This document shows, one piece after another, positions 19,905 to 30,500 of a stretch of 64,000 nucleotides of DNA. The first letter of the stretch is position 1. Each line of letters starts with the position of its first letter. This DNA comes from Mesostigma viride. Lineage: Eukaryota > Streptophyta > Mesostigmatophyceae > Mesostigmatales > Mesostigmataceae. The translations under genes were made by a program, and so were the position numbers. The notes under the pieces are model-generated. The model worked only from the letters and a program-made list of their open reading frames with translations, ran no database searches and was not told the DNA's origin. The DNA lies in contig RPFO01000079.1 of NCBI GenBank assembly GCA_009746045.1, forward strand, positions 4,114,271 to 4,178,270, written 5' to 3'.

Positions 19905-20417
19905 TCATTCAACCTCTTCAGAATCCTCATCCAAACACAACATCATGTCCCCTTTCCACTTGTACATACTACTCTCGGCCAAATACAGCAAGCGTGCCTT
20001 CTTCCCCCCAAAAAACTTGAGATAATCCGGGGGGAAGATTGTTCCGCTGAGGACCTGCATAGCTAGCTCCACCAAAACGCTTGCCATATCCTCCTCCCTA
20101 CACCTCCTCTCTAATAAGGCCTTCATGTCTGCGTTCTCATCAAATCCCATAATCAGAACTGCACATGCCATTCCTCCCCCCTGCAGAGGCAGCCCCTCCA
20201 AAAGCTTCACCCATTCTGCCTCCTTACGCGCTCTCCTCCCCGGAGGAAAAAAAATTTCCTCATCCGGGTCATAAGGAGTATGGCAGAACCAGAAAATGCT
20301 CCTTAACCCCCATAGTTCATAATTATCGTACAAGTCATCCATTTCCTTTCCCAATTGGCGTAAGCGAGCTGTCCACCCCCTCCAATACCTCTCCAACACA
20401 CGTCTCCTCTCAGCACG
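19905..20417 (-). CDS. F-box-like protein 2, exon 2
   Basis: Continues in phase 0 from exon 1 across a 94-nt intron. Encodes RAERRRVLERYWRGW, KEMDDLYDNYELWGLRSIFW, a Gly-rich LEGLPLQGGGMACAVL, MASVLVELAMQVLSG and an acidic C-terminus (LDEDSEEVE). YELWGLRSIFWF aligns with EYIWGLKSMLYF in F-box-like protein 1, showing the pair are paralogues. Substrate recognition would lie in this region; its fold is unknown to me. Confidence 0.65.
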   Translation of the reverse strand, partial: RAERRRVLERYWRGWTARLRQLGKEMDDLYDNYELWGLRSIFWFCHTPYDPDEEIFFPPGRRARKEAEWVKLLEGLPLQGGGMACAVLIMGFDENADMKALLERRCREEDMASVLVELAMQVLSGTIFPPDYLKFFGGKKARLLYLAESSMYKWKGDMMLCLDEDSEEVE

Positions 20418-20511
20418 CTGGGACCTGAACAACCCTCCCATCGTCCTTGCTCGTGCATGTCCCTCTGGTGGTGGCTGGCGTCCTAACACCCCCAACTTCT
20501 TCACAATATAC
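20418..20511 (-). other. Predicted 94-nt intron of F-box-like gene 2
   Basis: Donor AAG|GTATAT at 20512/20511 and acceptor CCCAG|CGT at 20418/20417, phase 0. Reading through instead changes frame and loses similarity to the paralogue. An indel at the G5 run inside it is the alternative explanation. Confidence 0.55.
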
Positions 20512-20850
20512 CTTAAAATACATTCCCCTTGTGACGAGTGTGTAGGGGGTGATATCAGCGCTTGCACACGTGACTTGCTCGCCATACAATTCTCGGAAAA
20601 GAGACTCCGTTATCAATGCACGAGGGCCATTCCCGAATTCGTCCACTAACCCAGAAATCAACTTAAAGCTGAATTGGGGTTCATACCTCCCCGACACCGC
20701 TTCCCTAGCCCCTCTACAAACTGCTTCAAAGCGGGCTACGTCGGGCGCCTCCATAAAAGCTGCGACTTCGGTCCAAATTTCCCACGGCAGTGAGATATCC
20801 CCTTCCATTATCGGCCCCGACGTCAAACTTGTCCCCTCTGCACATAACAT
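20512..20850 (-). CDS. F-box-like protein 2, exon 1
   Basis: ATG at 20850 (MLCAEGTSLTSGPIMEGD) or, perhaps more likely, at 20808 (MEGDISLPWEIW). The segment SLPWEIWTEVAAFMEAPDVARFEAVCRGAREAV is F-box-like: Leu-Pro near the start, hydrophobic spacing, and Arg-Phe-Glu-x-Val-Cys as in F-box-like protein 1. It is followed by EPQFSFKLISGLVDEFGNG and SLFRELYGEQVTC. A variant palindrome, CTAACGGCCGTTGG, sits at 20930-20943. A role in an SCF ubiquitin ligase is inferred from the motif only. Confidence 0.65.
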
Positions 20851-20989
20851 ACATCGACGTCCATCCTTAAAAAAAAATGAGGTTTTGTCGGAAAGAAAAT
20901 ATGCAAACGTTAGGCGAGGTTTCCAATCCCTAACGGCCGTTGGGTCACTAATTGTTGTTTAACCCACTACAGTCGCATGAGAGAAAACG

Positions 20990-21179
20990 AAAGTCAATTT
21001 TATTCCAATTTCAAAGTGAAAGGAGAATCCACTATTACACCATTTTACAACACAAATCAGGTCAATTTTATTCCAATTTCAAAGTAAAAAGAGAATTCAC
21101 CATTACACCATTTTACAACCAAAATGCGTCCAGTTATCCAACCTCAAAAGCAAATTATTACTCTACATTTCCAGTTTTT
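20990..21179 (+). repeat. About 63-bp AT-rich repeat, two to three units
   Basis: Units share GTCAATTTTATTCCAATTTC, then AAAG, GAGAAT and ACACCATTTTACAAC. They lie between F-box-like gene 2 and the 3' end of MYND gene B. Confidence 0.85.
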
Positions 21180-21873
21180 CTATGAGGAAGAACCGTAGTA
21201 GAAGGTGAAGGAGAAGTCGACCTCAGAGAAGTCGACCTCGGTTCCATCCAGTATGGTCGTCCTGTTTACCCCCCTTATCACCCCTGCCAGCCCCTCCCTT
21301 GCTTGCCTCAGACGTTCGCATCTATCCTTATGCCTACTCCAGTCAGCACGCTGGCACTCCTCACTGCAATATCTGGCATCCCTACATCCTCTACACCACT
21401 TCTGAGGGCCTGTGTCGCACCCACACCCCTCCTTGGAGCAATTTCGCATACCACGCATGGGATCCCCATCCCTCACGATCGGGTCAGAGAGCAAGAAAAA
21501 GTTCATGTTGAGGGGTACTTCTGCCCCTACACACGCATCAGCCCTCACGCGCAGGGAAGACGTAACATTCGGGTAAAATGCGCGCCCGTAGGTGCACCCA
21601 AGCTGAGCCCCTTGCTCTTCCCCCAACTCTATCTTTGGCCCCTTTGTAATGAACGACACCAAAAGTCGGAACTCCCTCGTTGGGTCTATTGGCGCTCTTA
21701 GATCCATCTGTGGTACGAAAAAACCCTCTTGAATACAGAAGTTCATATCAGCTAGCTGGGCGTACATAACCCTCTCCATTTGGCTGAACGAATCAAACGC
21801 CAATAAAACGGTCAAGTGGCGGCCTGTCCTCTCCTGCGCGACACGAACTTCCTCGAATATGACACGCGACAGA
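21180..21873 (-). CDS. MYND-finger protein B, 3' part (split by SDR element 1)
   Basis: Joined to 23868-23937 with the intervening element removed, it reads in frame: YKQVRF|LSRVIFEEVRV, then TGRHLTVLLAFDSFSQMERV, REFRLLVSFITKG, and a MYND finger CSKEGCGC...CRGCRDARYCSEECQRADWSRHKDRC, ending DFSFTFYYGSSS. It is homologous to MYND protein A throughout, with the finger C-terminal of an unnamed domain. MYND fingers mediate protein-protein contacts. The gene is interrupted and probably inactive. The apparent longer N-terminus (MFRDCSTIGPLPLL) belongs to the inserted element. Confidence 0.72.
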
Positions 21874-23867
21874 ATCGGATTTCTTTGAAAAGAGTTTCTC
21901 GAAGTGAGGCGGGGAATAAGGCCGCTCACGGGAGCCGCCTGGATGGTCGGCTGAACCGGGCGGGTTTGGCAGATGTAACCGGATTTGGCTAATGGCTGGC
22001 GACCTGGAATTGTTAGTAGGGGCAGTGGCCCTATTGTGCTACAATCTCGAAACAATCTTATGCTTAAAGTTTGACAGGGCCGGGTTTGTTGAACCGGTTT
22101 GTTGAATGATAATTAGAACCTTTCGGAAAGGGTATTTGATTGGTTGTTGTTTTTGTGGTACGGTAGGTGTCGCTACATTCTCAGGTTGGCGTGTTAAGTT
22201 AAGCTCGGTTGCTGATGTCAGCCCCGTGCTAGGGCAGTTTGACTACTTTGGCGGCGTAGTGACATTGTTGTGGTCTTTTTTCTTGTAAACGTTGGCTGAG
22301 CGCCGACGGCTGAGGCTATGGCGGTACAAGAAGTGCCTCACCAGCCTTGCGCTCAGCATGGGTGCGGGGCTAAAATTTGTTAACCAAATTTCCGGCATCC
22401 ATGATCCCTGGCTGCTTAAGGCGGTTGGGATTCATGGCTGCCACTGGCCCGGAATTAGTGTCCGGGTGATCGGGGTTTAAATGCGAAGCGGGGGCTGATG
22501 CATTATTTAATGGCTGGTTTGTTTGAAAGAAACGGCCAGCTGGCCGGGTTGGGCAAGGGCTAGCTTGCTTGATGGTTCCGTACCTGGGGATGCTTGCGCC
22601 TCGGGTTGGGCTGTCGGCAGGCTGGCCTGCCTTTGAGTTGTCTCGTACCTGGAAATGCTTGCATTCCGGGTTGGGCTTGGCTTGAGGGCCGCCGCGGCTC
22701 GGGGGGGTAAAAAATTTAAGTCACCGTTGTGGGACACGGAGCCTCGGCGCAGGAGGCAAGGGCTGAAAGCCAACTTGATTTCGTAATCAGTGGTATTTCC
22801 ACTTTTTTGTACGGAAGGAGTGTTTATGTACTCGGCACTAGGTTGGTTGCTCTTCAAAAAAGTTGTAAACTGGGCGTCGGCTGGAATCAGCGGCGCCAGT
22901 CAGCAGCTTTTGCTTTGACTTTGTGTTCCGCGACAGCACCCCTTAGCGGACCAGAGAAGAGGTCGGCAACGAGGTCAGCGGGGGCCCCCGAGTGGGGTCA
23001 AAAATGCGAGCTGTGTCGATTGACAGTGCATGAATTTTTGTGCATTCACAGTCGCTGGGAATTAAATCTGTTTTCTGGCAACGGAGAGCGCCCATCGCGA
23101 CAGGACAGCTTTTGACGGGAAAGGAAATGGTGCTTCTTTAGCGGACCGGAGGGCCAGGAAGGGGAGGTTGGGTAATCGCGAGCCATGCCTAAGGAGTTCT
23201 TAATAGCGGTTCTGTAACCGCTACCTGTCTGTATGCATCTACTTATTGTTTTAACAAAGATGCTGGTGACTATGGTGAGCAAACGGGTGTATGAATCGGA
23301 TTTCTTTGAAAAGAGTTTCTCGAAGTGAGGCGGGGAATAAGGCCGCTCACGGGAGCCGCCTGGATGGTCGGCTGAACCGGGCGGGTTTGGCAGATGTAAC
23401 CGGATTTGGCTAATGGCTGGCGACCTGGAATTGTTAGTAGGGGCAGTGGCCCTATTGTGCTACAATCTCGAAACAATCTTATGCTTAAAGTTTGACAGGG
23501 CCGGGTTTGTTGAACCGGTTTGTTGAATGATAATTAGAACCTTTCGGAAAGGGTATTTGATTGGTTGTTGTTTTTGTGGTACGGTAGGTGTCGCTACATT
23601 CTCAGGTTGGCGTGTTAAGTTAAGCTCGGTTGCTGATGTCAGCCCCGTGCTAGGGCAGTTTGACTACTTTGGCGGCGTAGTGACATTGTTGTGGTCTTTT
23701 TTCTTGTTCCACCCACCCACCCTCTTTGGTGGCCTGGTCTGCGCGGGTAATCGCGAGCCATGCCTAAGGAGTTCTTAATAGCGGTTCTGTAACCGCTACC
23801 TGTCTGTATGCATCTACTTATTGTTTTAACAAAGATGCTGGTGACTATGGTGAGCAAACGGGTGTAT
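21874..23867 (+). mobile_element. SDR element 1: non-autonomous, split direct repeats A1-internal-B1-A2-linker-B2
   Basis: A1 21874-22286 and A2 23295-23707 are 413 bp each. B1 23170-23292 and B2 23745-23867 are 123 bp each. The 883-bp internal region (22287-23169) is GC-rich and has no ORF I can relate to any protein. A 37-bp linker with CCACCCACCCACCC separates A2 and B2. B1 joins A2 through ATGAATCGG. Flanks show only a shared GA or GAA at each end and no longer target duplication, and excision leaves the MYND gene in frame. This is the layout of PAT/Ngaro tyrosine-recombinase retrotransposons (DIRS group), but without their genes. A tandem dimer whose second copy is internally deleted would look the same. 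Orientation is arbitrary. Confidence 0.75.
23708..23744 (+). promoter_or_regulatory. C-rich linker of SDR element 1
   Basis: Starts TCCACCCACCCACCCTC and sits between A2 and B2. It matches the linker starts in SDR elements 2 (26618) and 3 (59009). The complementary strand has three GGG tracts plus a GG, so it may form a G-quadruplex. Confidence 0.5.
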
Positions 23868-23937
23868 GAAAGCGAACTTGTTTGTAAACGTTTTGAAGGA
23901 CGCTTCCGTAGACTTCATTCACGATCTCGGACTCCAT
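23868..23937 (-). CDS. MYND-finger protein B, 5' part
   Basis: ATG at 23937 (MESEIVNEVYGSVLQNVYKQ), running into the right edge of SDR element 1 after VRF. It is in frame with 21180-21873 once the element is removed with one GA retained. Confidence 0.65.
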
Positions 23938-24117
23938 CTTTTTCAGGGAAAAAACAACAAAAAGATTTACATCGCGGCCAAAAAAACGCGTTTTCCCATA
24001 TTAGTGTGTTTGCCTAATTTATTGTAATCATTCATTTTGAAAACAGTCAGGTCCTTCACAACCTCAGAAAATGATTTCATTAAATGGCATATACATTTAA
24101 AAACATCTTAGGTCGCA

Positions 24118-24372
24118 CTACTTTTTGCGTTTCAGTTTACGTTTGTTTCCCGGTTGAATAAAGTTGACACCATCCCCTTCATCGTCGGAAATTAAGGCCG
24201 GCATTTCGTCCACTTCAGCTTGTACATCATCTTTTTTCATCACAACCATGGCTGGAATTAAATCCCAAAATTTCTCAATCGCTCTAACAACTTCGGCTGG
24301 CAGTTTTTTGGCCCCCCGTTCAACTGCCTCTCTCTCCTGGTTCGACACCGAAACGTCCTTGTCTTTCTGCAT
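24118..24372 (-). CDS. 3' exon of an unrecognised basic-tailed protein
   Basis: Open on the minus strand after a likely acceptor (a T-rich tract then ATGCAG, just above 24372). Encodes KDKDVSVSNQEREAVERG, LPAEVVRAIEKFWDLIPAM, an acidic ISDDEGDG stretch and a C-terminal KRKLKRKK that looks like a nuclear localisation signal. An ORF start at 24411 would lie in the intron. The peptide DVSVSNQER resembles DVDVSNQEW in the 199-bp unit at 36135-36332, with different codons. Family unknown; the 5' exons were not found. Confidence 0.45.
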   Translation of the reverse strand: MQKDKDVSVSNQEREAVERGAKKLPAEVVRAIEKFWDLIPAMVVMKKDDVQAEVDEMPALISDDEGDGVNFIQPGNKRKLKRKK

Positions 24373-24818
24373 TGAAAAAAACTGCACGTGAAGCACAACT
24401 GGCACAACCAATGTAAGTAAACCTAGTACCTTCAGGGGCGGATTAATTCATCAGCCGGAGTAAAATTTTATTTTACAACGCCAACGGCCGTTGGCATTAC
24501 AGCAATGAAATTAGGAGAGATAAAAACGTCGTAATGCAACGGCTGATAAAACTGGCGTATAATAAATAACGCAAAAAAAAATTGGCAAGACACTTTTTTT
24601 TGGAGGTCCAACGGCCGTTGGCATCACGTAAATCACAACAGCAATGATGGAAACTGATTTTGCAAGTCCAACGGCCGTTGGCATCAAGAAAATCAGAAGA
24701 GGGAGCGACTGCCCAAAAAACGCATAATAATAAAACAAGTACCTTGCAGGTGGTTGACAGACGCGAATCTTGTGTGGCGACGTGGAATCTGCAAGGAATG
24801 CGCAAAAACGTTGCAATC
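24373..24818. other. Spacer with three palindrome copies
   Basis: CCAACGGCCGTTGG at 24481-24494, 24608-24621 and 24668-24681, each followed within about 10 bp by an A-rich or AAATCA-like tail. No credible gene. Confidence 0.7.
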
Positions 24819-26776
24819 GGGGTTCTTTGAACGGAGTTTCTTCTATACGTGAATGCGGGAACAAGAGGCCGCTGGATGAGCGGCTTATAGGTCGCAGTGT
24901 TTACTCGTAGCTGTTTGGCTAGAGCTTTTGTGATTAGTAGATGCAATATAGTGCATGGTTGAAAAATGAATTAAATAAAATGTGCGTTCCGCGCTTGGGT
25001 TGATTATACCCGGGCGGAACGGGGCGTGAGGTGCAGTGCCCCTGAAAAGAACAACCTACGCATTATTTAATACTAGCCGTGCAGATTCGGGATATTCTAC
25101 CCCCGGTCTGTACGGTTAGCGTCTTACTAGCATCCACTAAACATAAGGGTTTAATGACGTCAGTTAGCTAGGGATAAGGGAGGTTTTGCGACTAAAAGCC
25201 GCTCTGGCTGGTTTTGTCGGCCTCTTTCTTTGCTCGTTGTCGTTGCGGCGGCAGCCGCAGCTATGGGTGCTGCGGAGCAAAATCCCAAAAGCACTGGTTG
25301 CACTGGCCACTTGGCCAGTGGTGAGACTTCCAGTTGTTAACCGGCCAGGCGTAGTTCCTCGCCCGGTTAACTAAAAGAAAAGAAAAAGATTACCTCCGGT
25401 CCGCACCTTTTCCCCAGCTTGGGGTCTTTGGTGGGCCGGATGCCGTGACAGGTGCTCAACTGTCGCTTGGTCGGCCCAGTGCGCGAGCTGGTGCTCCGTA
25501 CCTGGGGATGCTTGCACCCCGGGTTGGAGCCGGATGGCTGGCACTGGCGACCCGTGTCTCGGTCCGCGGCCTGCGGCTTTTTCTTCGGAAATTGCTGCTG
25601 GCCAGCAAACTTTGCAATTGCCTTCCGCCGAGGGGGGGTGGTTGGGGCTGGGGACGGCGATGGGAAAAGCGTCTAAGCTAGAAATTTTTTCCCCACGCAT
25701 AGAAACCTCGGGGGGAATGCGGTCTTGGCTGAACGGACTCTCGTTCAGCCAGGTGCCTGGGGCTGTGGCCTCGGGCATCCGGGCTGGCGGGGCCTGGGCT
25801 AGGTCCACGTTTTTTCTCGAAGCACCCCGGGTCTATGGGGAGACGGCCATAGCGGTACCGACTCGGGGCCCCGAGAGGGGTCATGATAGGCTGGCCGTGC
25901 GCAATCGCAGTGCAAATGCGCTGGGCCTTTTTGGGCCTGGCCATGCATCCACAGCCGCCGGGCACACGCCTCCCGATGTGGGGGGGCTCCCGTTTTGCGG
26001 CAGGGCGGTCACTTGTGACAACAAGCAAGGTGGAGTGCGGCTTCAAGGGAAAGCCAGGGCGGGGGTGATTGGGCAACGTACTTCATGAAGGGCCTTGAAC
26101 GGCGTGCCTCCGGGCATGTCAATTAGTGTCACATGTATGCTTCCACTTATTGTTTTAATGAAGATGCTGGTTTTTGTGGGAGCTACGTGGGACATGAATC
26201 GGGGTTCTTTGAACGGAGTTTCTTCTATACGTGAATGCGGGAACAAGAGGCCGCTGGATGAGCGGCTTATAGGTCGCAGTGTTTACTCGTAGCTGTTTGG
26301 CTAGAGCTTTTGTGATTAGTAGATGCAATATAGTGCATAATTGAAAAATGAATTAAATAAAATGTGCGTTCCGCGCTTGGGTTGATTATACCCGGGCGGA
26401 ACGGGGCGTGAGGTGCAGTGCCCCTGAAAAGAACAACCTACGCATTATTTAATACTAGCCGTGCAGATTCGGGATATTCTACCCCCGGTCTGTACGGTTA
26501 GCGTCTTACTAGCATCCACTAAACATAAGGGTTTAATGACGTCAGTTAGCTAGGGATAAGGGAGGTTTTGCGACTAAAAGCCGCTCTGGCTGGTTTTGTC
26601 GGCCTCTTTCTTTGCTCCCCACCCACCCACCCTTGTCTTGGTTGCCTCTAGGGCAACGTACTTCATGAAGGGCCTTGAACGGCGTGCCTCCGGGCATGTC
26701 AATTAGTGTCACATGTATGCTTCCACTTATTGTTTTAATGAAGATGCTGGTTTTTGTGGGAGCTACGTGGGACATG
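24819..26776 (+). mobile_element. SDR element 2: same architecture as SDR element 1
   Basis: A1 24819-25235 and A2 26201-26617 (417 bp, differing at about two bases near 24957). B1 26071-26196 and B2 26651-26776 (126 bp). The internal region 25236-26070 (835 bp) is GC-rich without a recognisable gene. The linker 26618-26650 begins CCCACCCACCCACCCTTG. The tetranucleotide AATC is present once at the left edge, once at the B1-A2 joint and once at the right edge, as expected for recombination within a short shared core. Terminal arms resemble SDR element 1: the A start shares GAATCGG, TTCTTTGAA and GAGTTTCT; the B end shares ACTTATTGTTTTAA and AAGATGCTGG. Confidence 0.75.
26618..26650 (+). promoter_or_regulatory. 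C-rich linker of SDR element 2
   Basis: Starts with (CCCA)3CCCT and is followed by TGTCTTGGTTGCC. The complement has four GGG tracts with one-base loops, a canonical G-quadruplex motif. Confidence 0.5.
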
Positions 26777-26937
26777 AATCAGAATTACAAGGATTACATA
26801 TTTTCCACATTTAGTTTTTCAGGTCCAACGGCCGTTGGAATGAGATAAATAAGAATACCACTACATGCGTGTGAGAAAATTGTGCCGGGTGACAGAATTA
26901 AATCCAAGTTGCCCAGCAGGTGGGAGGGAGGGAAAAG

Positions 26938-27540
26938 GAGTGATCAATGAAATGCCCCCCCCTCGGAGGGAGGGAGGGAGGGAGGGAGGGAGGGAGGGAG
27001 GGAAGGAGGGAGGGAGGGAGGGAGGGAGGGAGGGAGGGAAGTAGGGAGGGAGGGAACGAGGGAAGGAGGGAAGTAGGGAGGGAGGGAGGGAGGGAGGGAG
27101 GGAGGGAGGGAGGGAGGGAGGGAGGGAGGGAGGGAGGGAAGGAGGGAAGGAGGGAAGGAGGGAAGGAGGGAAGGAGGGAAGGAGGGAAGGAGGGAAGGAG
27201 GGAAGGAGGGAAGGAGGGAAGGAGGGAAGGAGGGAAGGAGGGAAGGAGGGAAGGAGGGAGGTAGGGAAGGAGGGAAGGAGGGAAGTAGGGAGGGAGGGAG
27301 GGAGGGAGGGAGGGAGGGAGGGAGGAAGGGAGGGGGAAGGAGGAAGGAGGGAAGAAGGGAAGAAGGGAAGGAGGAAGGAGGGAAGGAGGGAAGGAGGGAA
27401 AGGAGTAGGGAAAGGAGTAGGGAAGGAGGGAAGGAGGGAAGGAGGGAAGGAGGGAAGGAGGGAAGGAGGGAAGGAGGGAAGGAGGGAAGGAGGGAAGGAG
27501 GGAAGGAGGGAAGGAGGGAAGGAGGGAAGGAGGGAAGGAT
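26938..27540 (+). repeat. GGGA / GGAAG purine microsatellite
   Basis: About 600 bp of GGGA and GGAAGGAGGGAA units, almost pure purine on the plus strand. A palindrome copy precedes it at 26825-26838. Ser/Pro-rich minus-strand ORFs here are artefacts. Confidence 0.95.
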
Positions 27541-30500
27541 AAATACCTAGGGGGGGGTGCTGGCAAGCATAAATACCGAGGGGGGGGGGGCTGGCATGCA
27601 TAAATACCTAGGGGGGGGCGCTGGCATGCATAAATACCTAGGGGGGGTGCTGGCATGCATAAATACCTAGGGGGGGTGCTGGCATGCATAAATACCTAGG
27701 GGGGTGCTGGCATGCATAAATACCTAGAAGGGGGTGCTGGCATGCATAAATACGTCGGGGCGGTCGCTGGCATGCATAAATACCTAGGGGGGGTCGCTGG
27801 CATGCATGAATACGTCGGGTGGGGTGCTGGCAAGCATAAATACCTAGGGGGGTGCTGGCATGCATAAATGCCTAGAAGGGGTGCTGGCATGCATAAATAC
27901 CTAGGGGGGGTGCTGGCATGCATAAATACCTAGGGGGGTGCTGGCATGCATAAATACCTAGGGGGGGTGCTGGCATGCATAAATACCTAGGGGGGGGCTG
28001 GCATGCATAAATACCTAGGGGGGGTGCTGGCATGCATAAATACCTAGGGGGGGTGCTGGCATGCATAAATGCCTAGGGGGGGGGCTGGCATGCATAAATA
28101 CCTAGGGGGGGTGCTGGCATGCATAAATACCTAGGGGGGGTGCTGGCAAGCATAAATACCGAGGGGGGGGCTGGCATGCATAAATACCTAGGGGGGCGCT
28201 GGCATGCATAAATACCTAGGGGGGTGCTGGCATGCATAAATACCTAGGGGGGTGCTGGCATGCATAAATACCTAGAAGGGGGTGCTGGCATGCATAAATA
28301 CGTCGGGGGGGTCTGGCATGCATAAATACCTAGGGGGGTGCTGGCATGCATGAATACGTCGGGTGGGGTGCTGGCAAGCATAAATACCTAGGGGGGGTGC
28401 TGGCATGCATAAATACCTAGAAGGGGGTGCTGGCATGCATAAATACCTAGGGGGGGTGCTGGCATGCATAAACACCTAGGGGGGTGCTGGCATGCATAAA
28501 TACCTAGGGGGGGTGCTGGCATGCATAAATACCTAGGGGGGGGCTGGCATGCATAAATACCTAGGGGGGTGCTGGCATGCATAAATACCTAGGGGGGGTG
28601 CTGGCATGCATAAATGCCTAGGGGGGGGCTGGCATGCATAAATACGTAGGGGGGGTGCTGGCATGCATAAATACCTAGGGGGGGTGCTGGCATGCATAAA
28701 TACCTAGGGGGGGGTGCTGGCAAGCATAAATACCGAGGGGGGGGGGCTGGCATGCATAAATACCTAGGGGGGGCGCTGGCATGCATAAATACCTAGGGGG
28801 GGTGCTGGCATGCATAAATACCTAGGGGGGGTGCGGGCATGCATAAATACCTAGAAGGGGGTGCTGGCATGCATAAATACGTCGGGTGGGTCGCTGGCAT
28901 GCATAAATACCTAGGGGGGGTCGCTGGCATGCATGAATACGTCGGGTGGGGTGCTGGCAAGCATAAATACCTAGGGGGGGTGCTGGCATGCATAAATACC
29001 TAGAAGGGGGTGCTGGCATGCATAAATACCTAGGGGGGGTGCTGGCATGCATAAATACCTAGGGGGGTGCTGGCATGCATAAATACCTAGGGGGGGTGCT
29101 GGCATGCATAAATACCTAGGGGGGGGGCTGGCATGCATAAATACCTAGGGGGGGTGCTGGCATGCATAAATACCTAGGGGGGGTGCTGGCATGCATAAAT
29201 GCCTAGGGGGGGGCTGGCATGCATAAATACCGAGGGGGGGTGCTGGCATGCATAAATACCTAGGGGGGTGCTGGCATGCATAAATACCTAGGGGGGGTGC
29301 TGGCATGCATAAATACCTAGGGGGGGGCTGGCATGCATAAATACCTAGGGGGGTGCTGGCATGCATAAATACCTAGGGGGGGTGCTGGCATGCATAAATA
29401 CCGAGGGGCAAGCATAAATACCGAGGGGGGGTGCTGGCATGCATAAATACCTAGGGGGGTGCTGGCATGCATAAATACCTAGGGGGGGTGCTGGCATGCA
29501 TAAATACCTAGGGGGGGGTGCTGGCATGCATAAATGCCTAGGGGGGGTGCTGGCATGCATAAATACCGAGGGGGGGTGCTGGCATGCATAAATACCTAGG
29601 GGGGTGCTGGCATGCATAAATACCTAGGGGGGGGTGCTGGCATGCATAAATACCTAGGGGGGGTGCTGGCATGCATAAATACCTAGGGGGGGTGCTGGCA
29701 TGCATAAATACCTAGGGGGGGTGCTGGCATGCATAAATACCTAGGGGGGGTGCTGGCATGCATAAATACCTAGGGGGGGTGCTGGCATGCATAAATACCT
29801 AGGGGGGGTGCTGGCATGCATAAATACCTAGGGGGGGTGCTGGCATGCATAAATACCTAGGGGGGTGCTGGCATGCATAAATACCGAGGGGGGTGATGGC
29901 ATGCATAAATACCTAGAGGGGTGCTGGCAAGCATAAATACATAGGGGGGGTGCTGGCATGCATAAATACCTAGAAGGGGGTGCTGGCATGCATAAATACC
30001 TAGGGGGGGTGCTGGCATGCATAAATACCTAGGGGGGGTGCTGGCATGCATAAATACCTAGGGGGGGTGCTGGCATGCATAAATACCGAGGGGGGGGTGC
30101 TGGCAAGCATAAATACCGAGGGGGGGGTGCTGGCATGCATAAATACCTAGGGGGGGTGCTGGCATGCATAAATACCTAGAGGGGGTGCTGGCATGCATAA
30201 ATACGTAGGGGGGGTGCTGGCAAGCATAAATACCTAGGGGGGGTGCTGGCATGCATAAATACCGAGGGGGCAAGCATAAATACCGAGGGGGGGTGCTGGC
30301 ATGCATAAATACCTAGGGGGGGTGCTGGCATGCATAAATACCTAGGGGGGGTGCTGGCATGCATAAATACCTAGGGCGGGTCGCTGGCATGCATAAATAC
30401 CTAGGAGGGGTGCTGGCATGCATAAATACCTAGGGGGGGTGCTGGCATGCATAAATACCTAGGGGGGGGGGGCTGGCAAGCATAAATACCTAGGGGGGTG

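Noticed and set aside
21874-22055. N-terminal extension of MYND protein B (MFRDCSTIGPLPLL...) as a real protein part
   Set aside because: The same peptide is encoded again at 23295-23476; it belongs to repeat A of the inserted element.
22287-23169. Recombinase or RT genes, or a hammerhead ribozyme, in the SDR interiors
   Set aside because: I looked for long ORFs and for CTGANGA...GAAA arrangements and found none convincing in any of the three interiors.
26861-27689. Ser/Pro-rich ORFs of about 250 aa on the minus strand
   Set aside because: They translate the GGGA/GGAAG microsatellite and show no coding signature.
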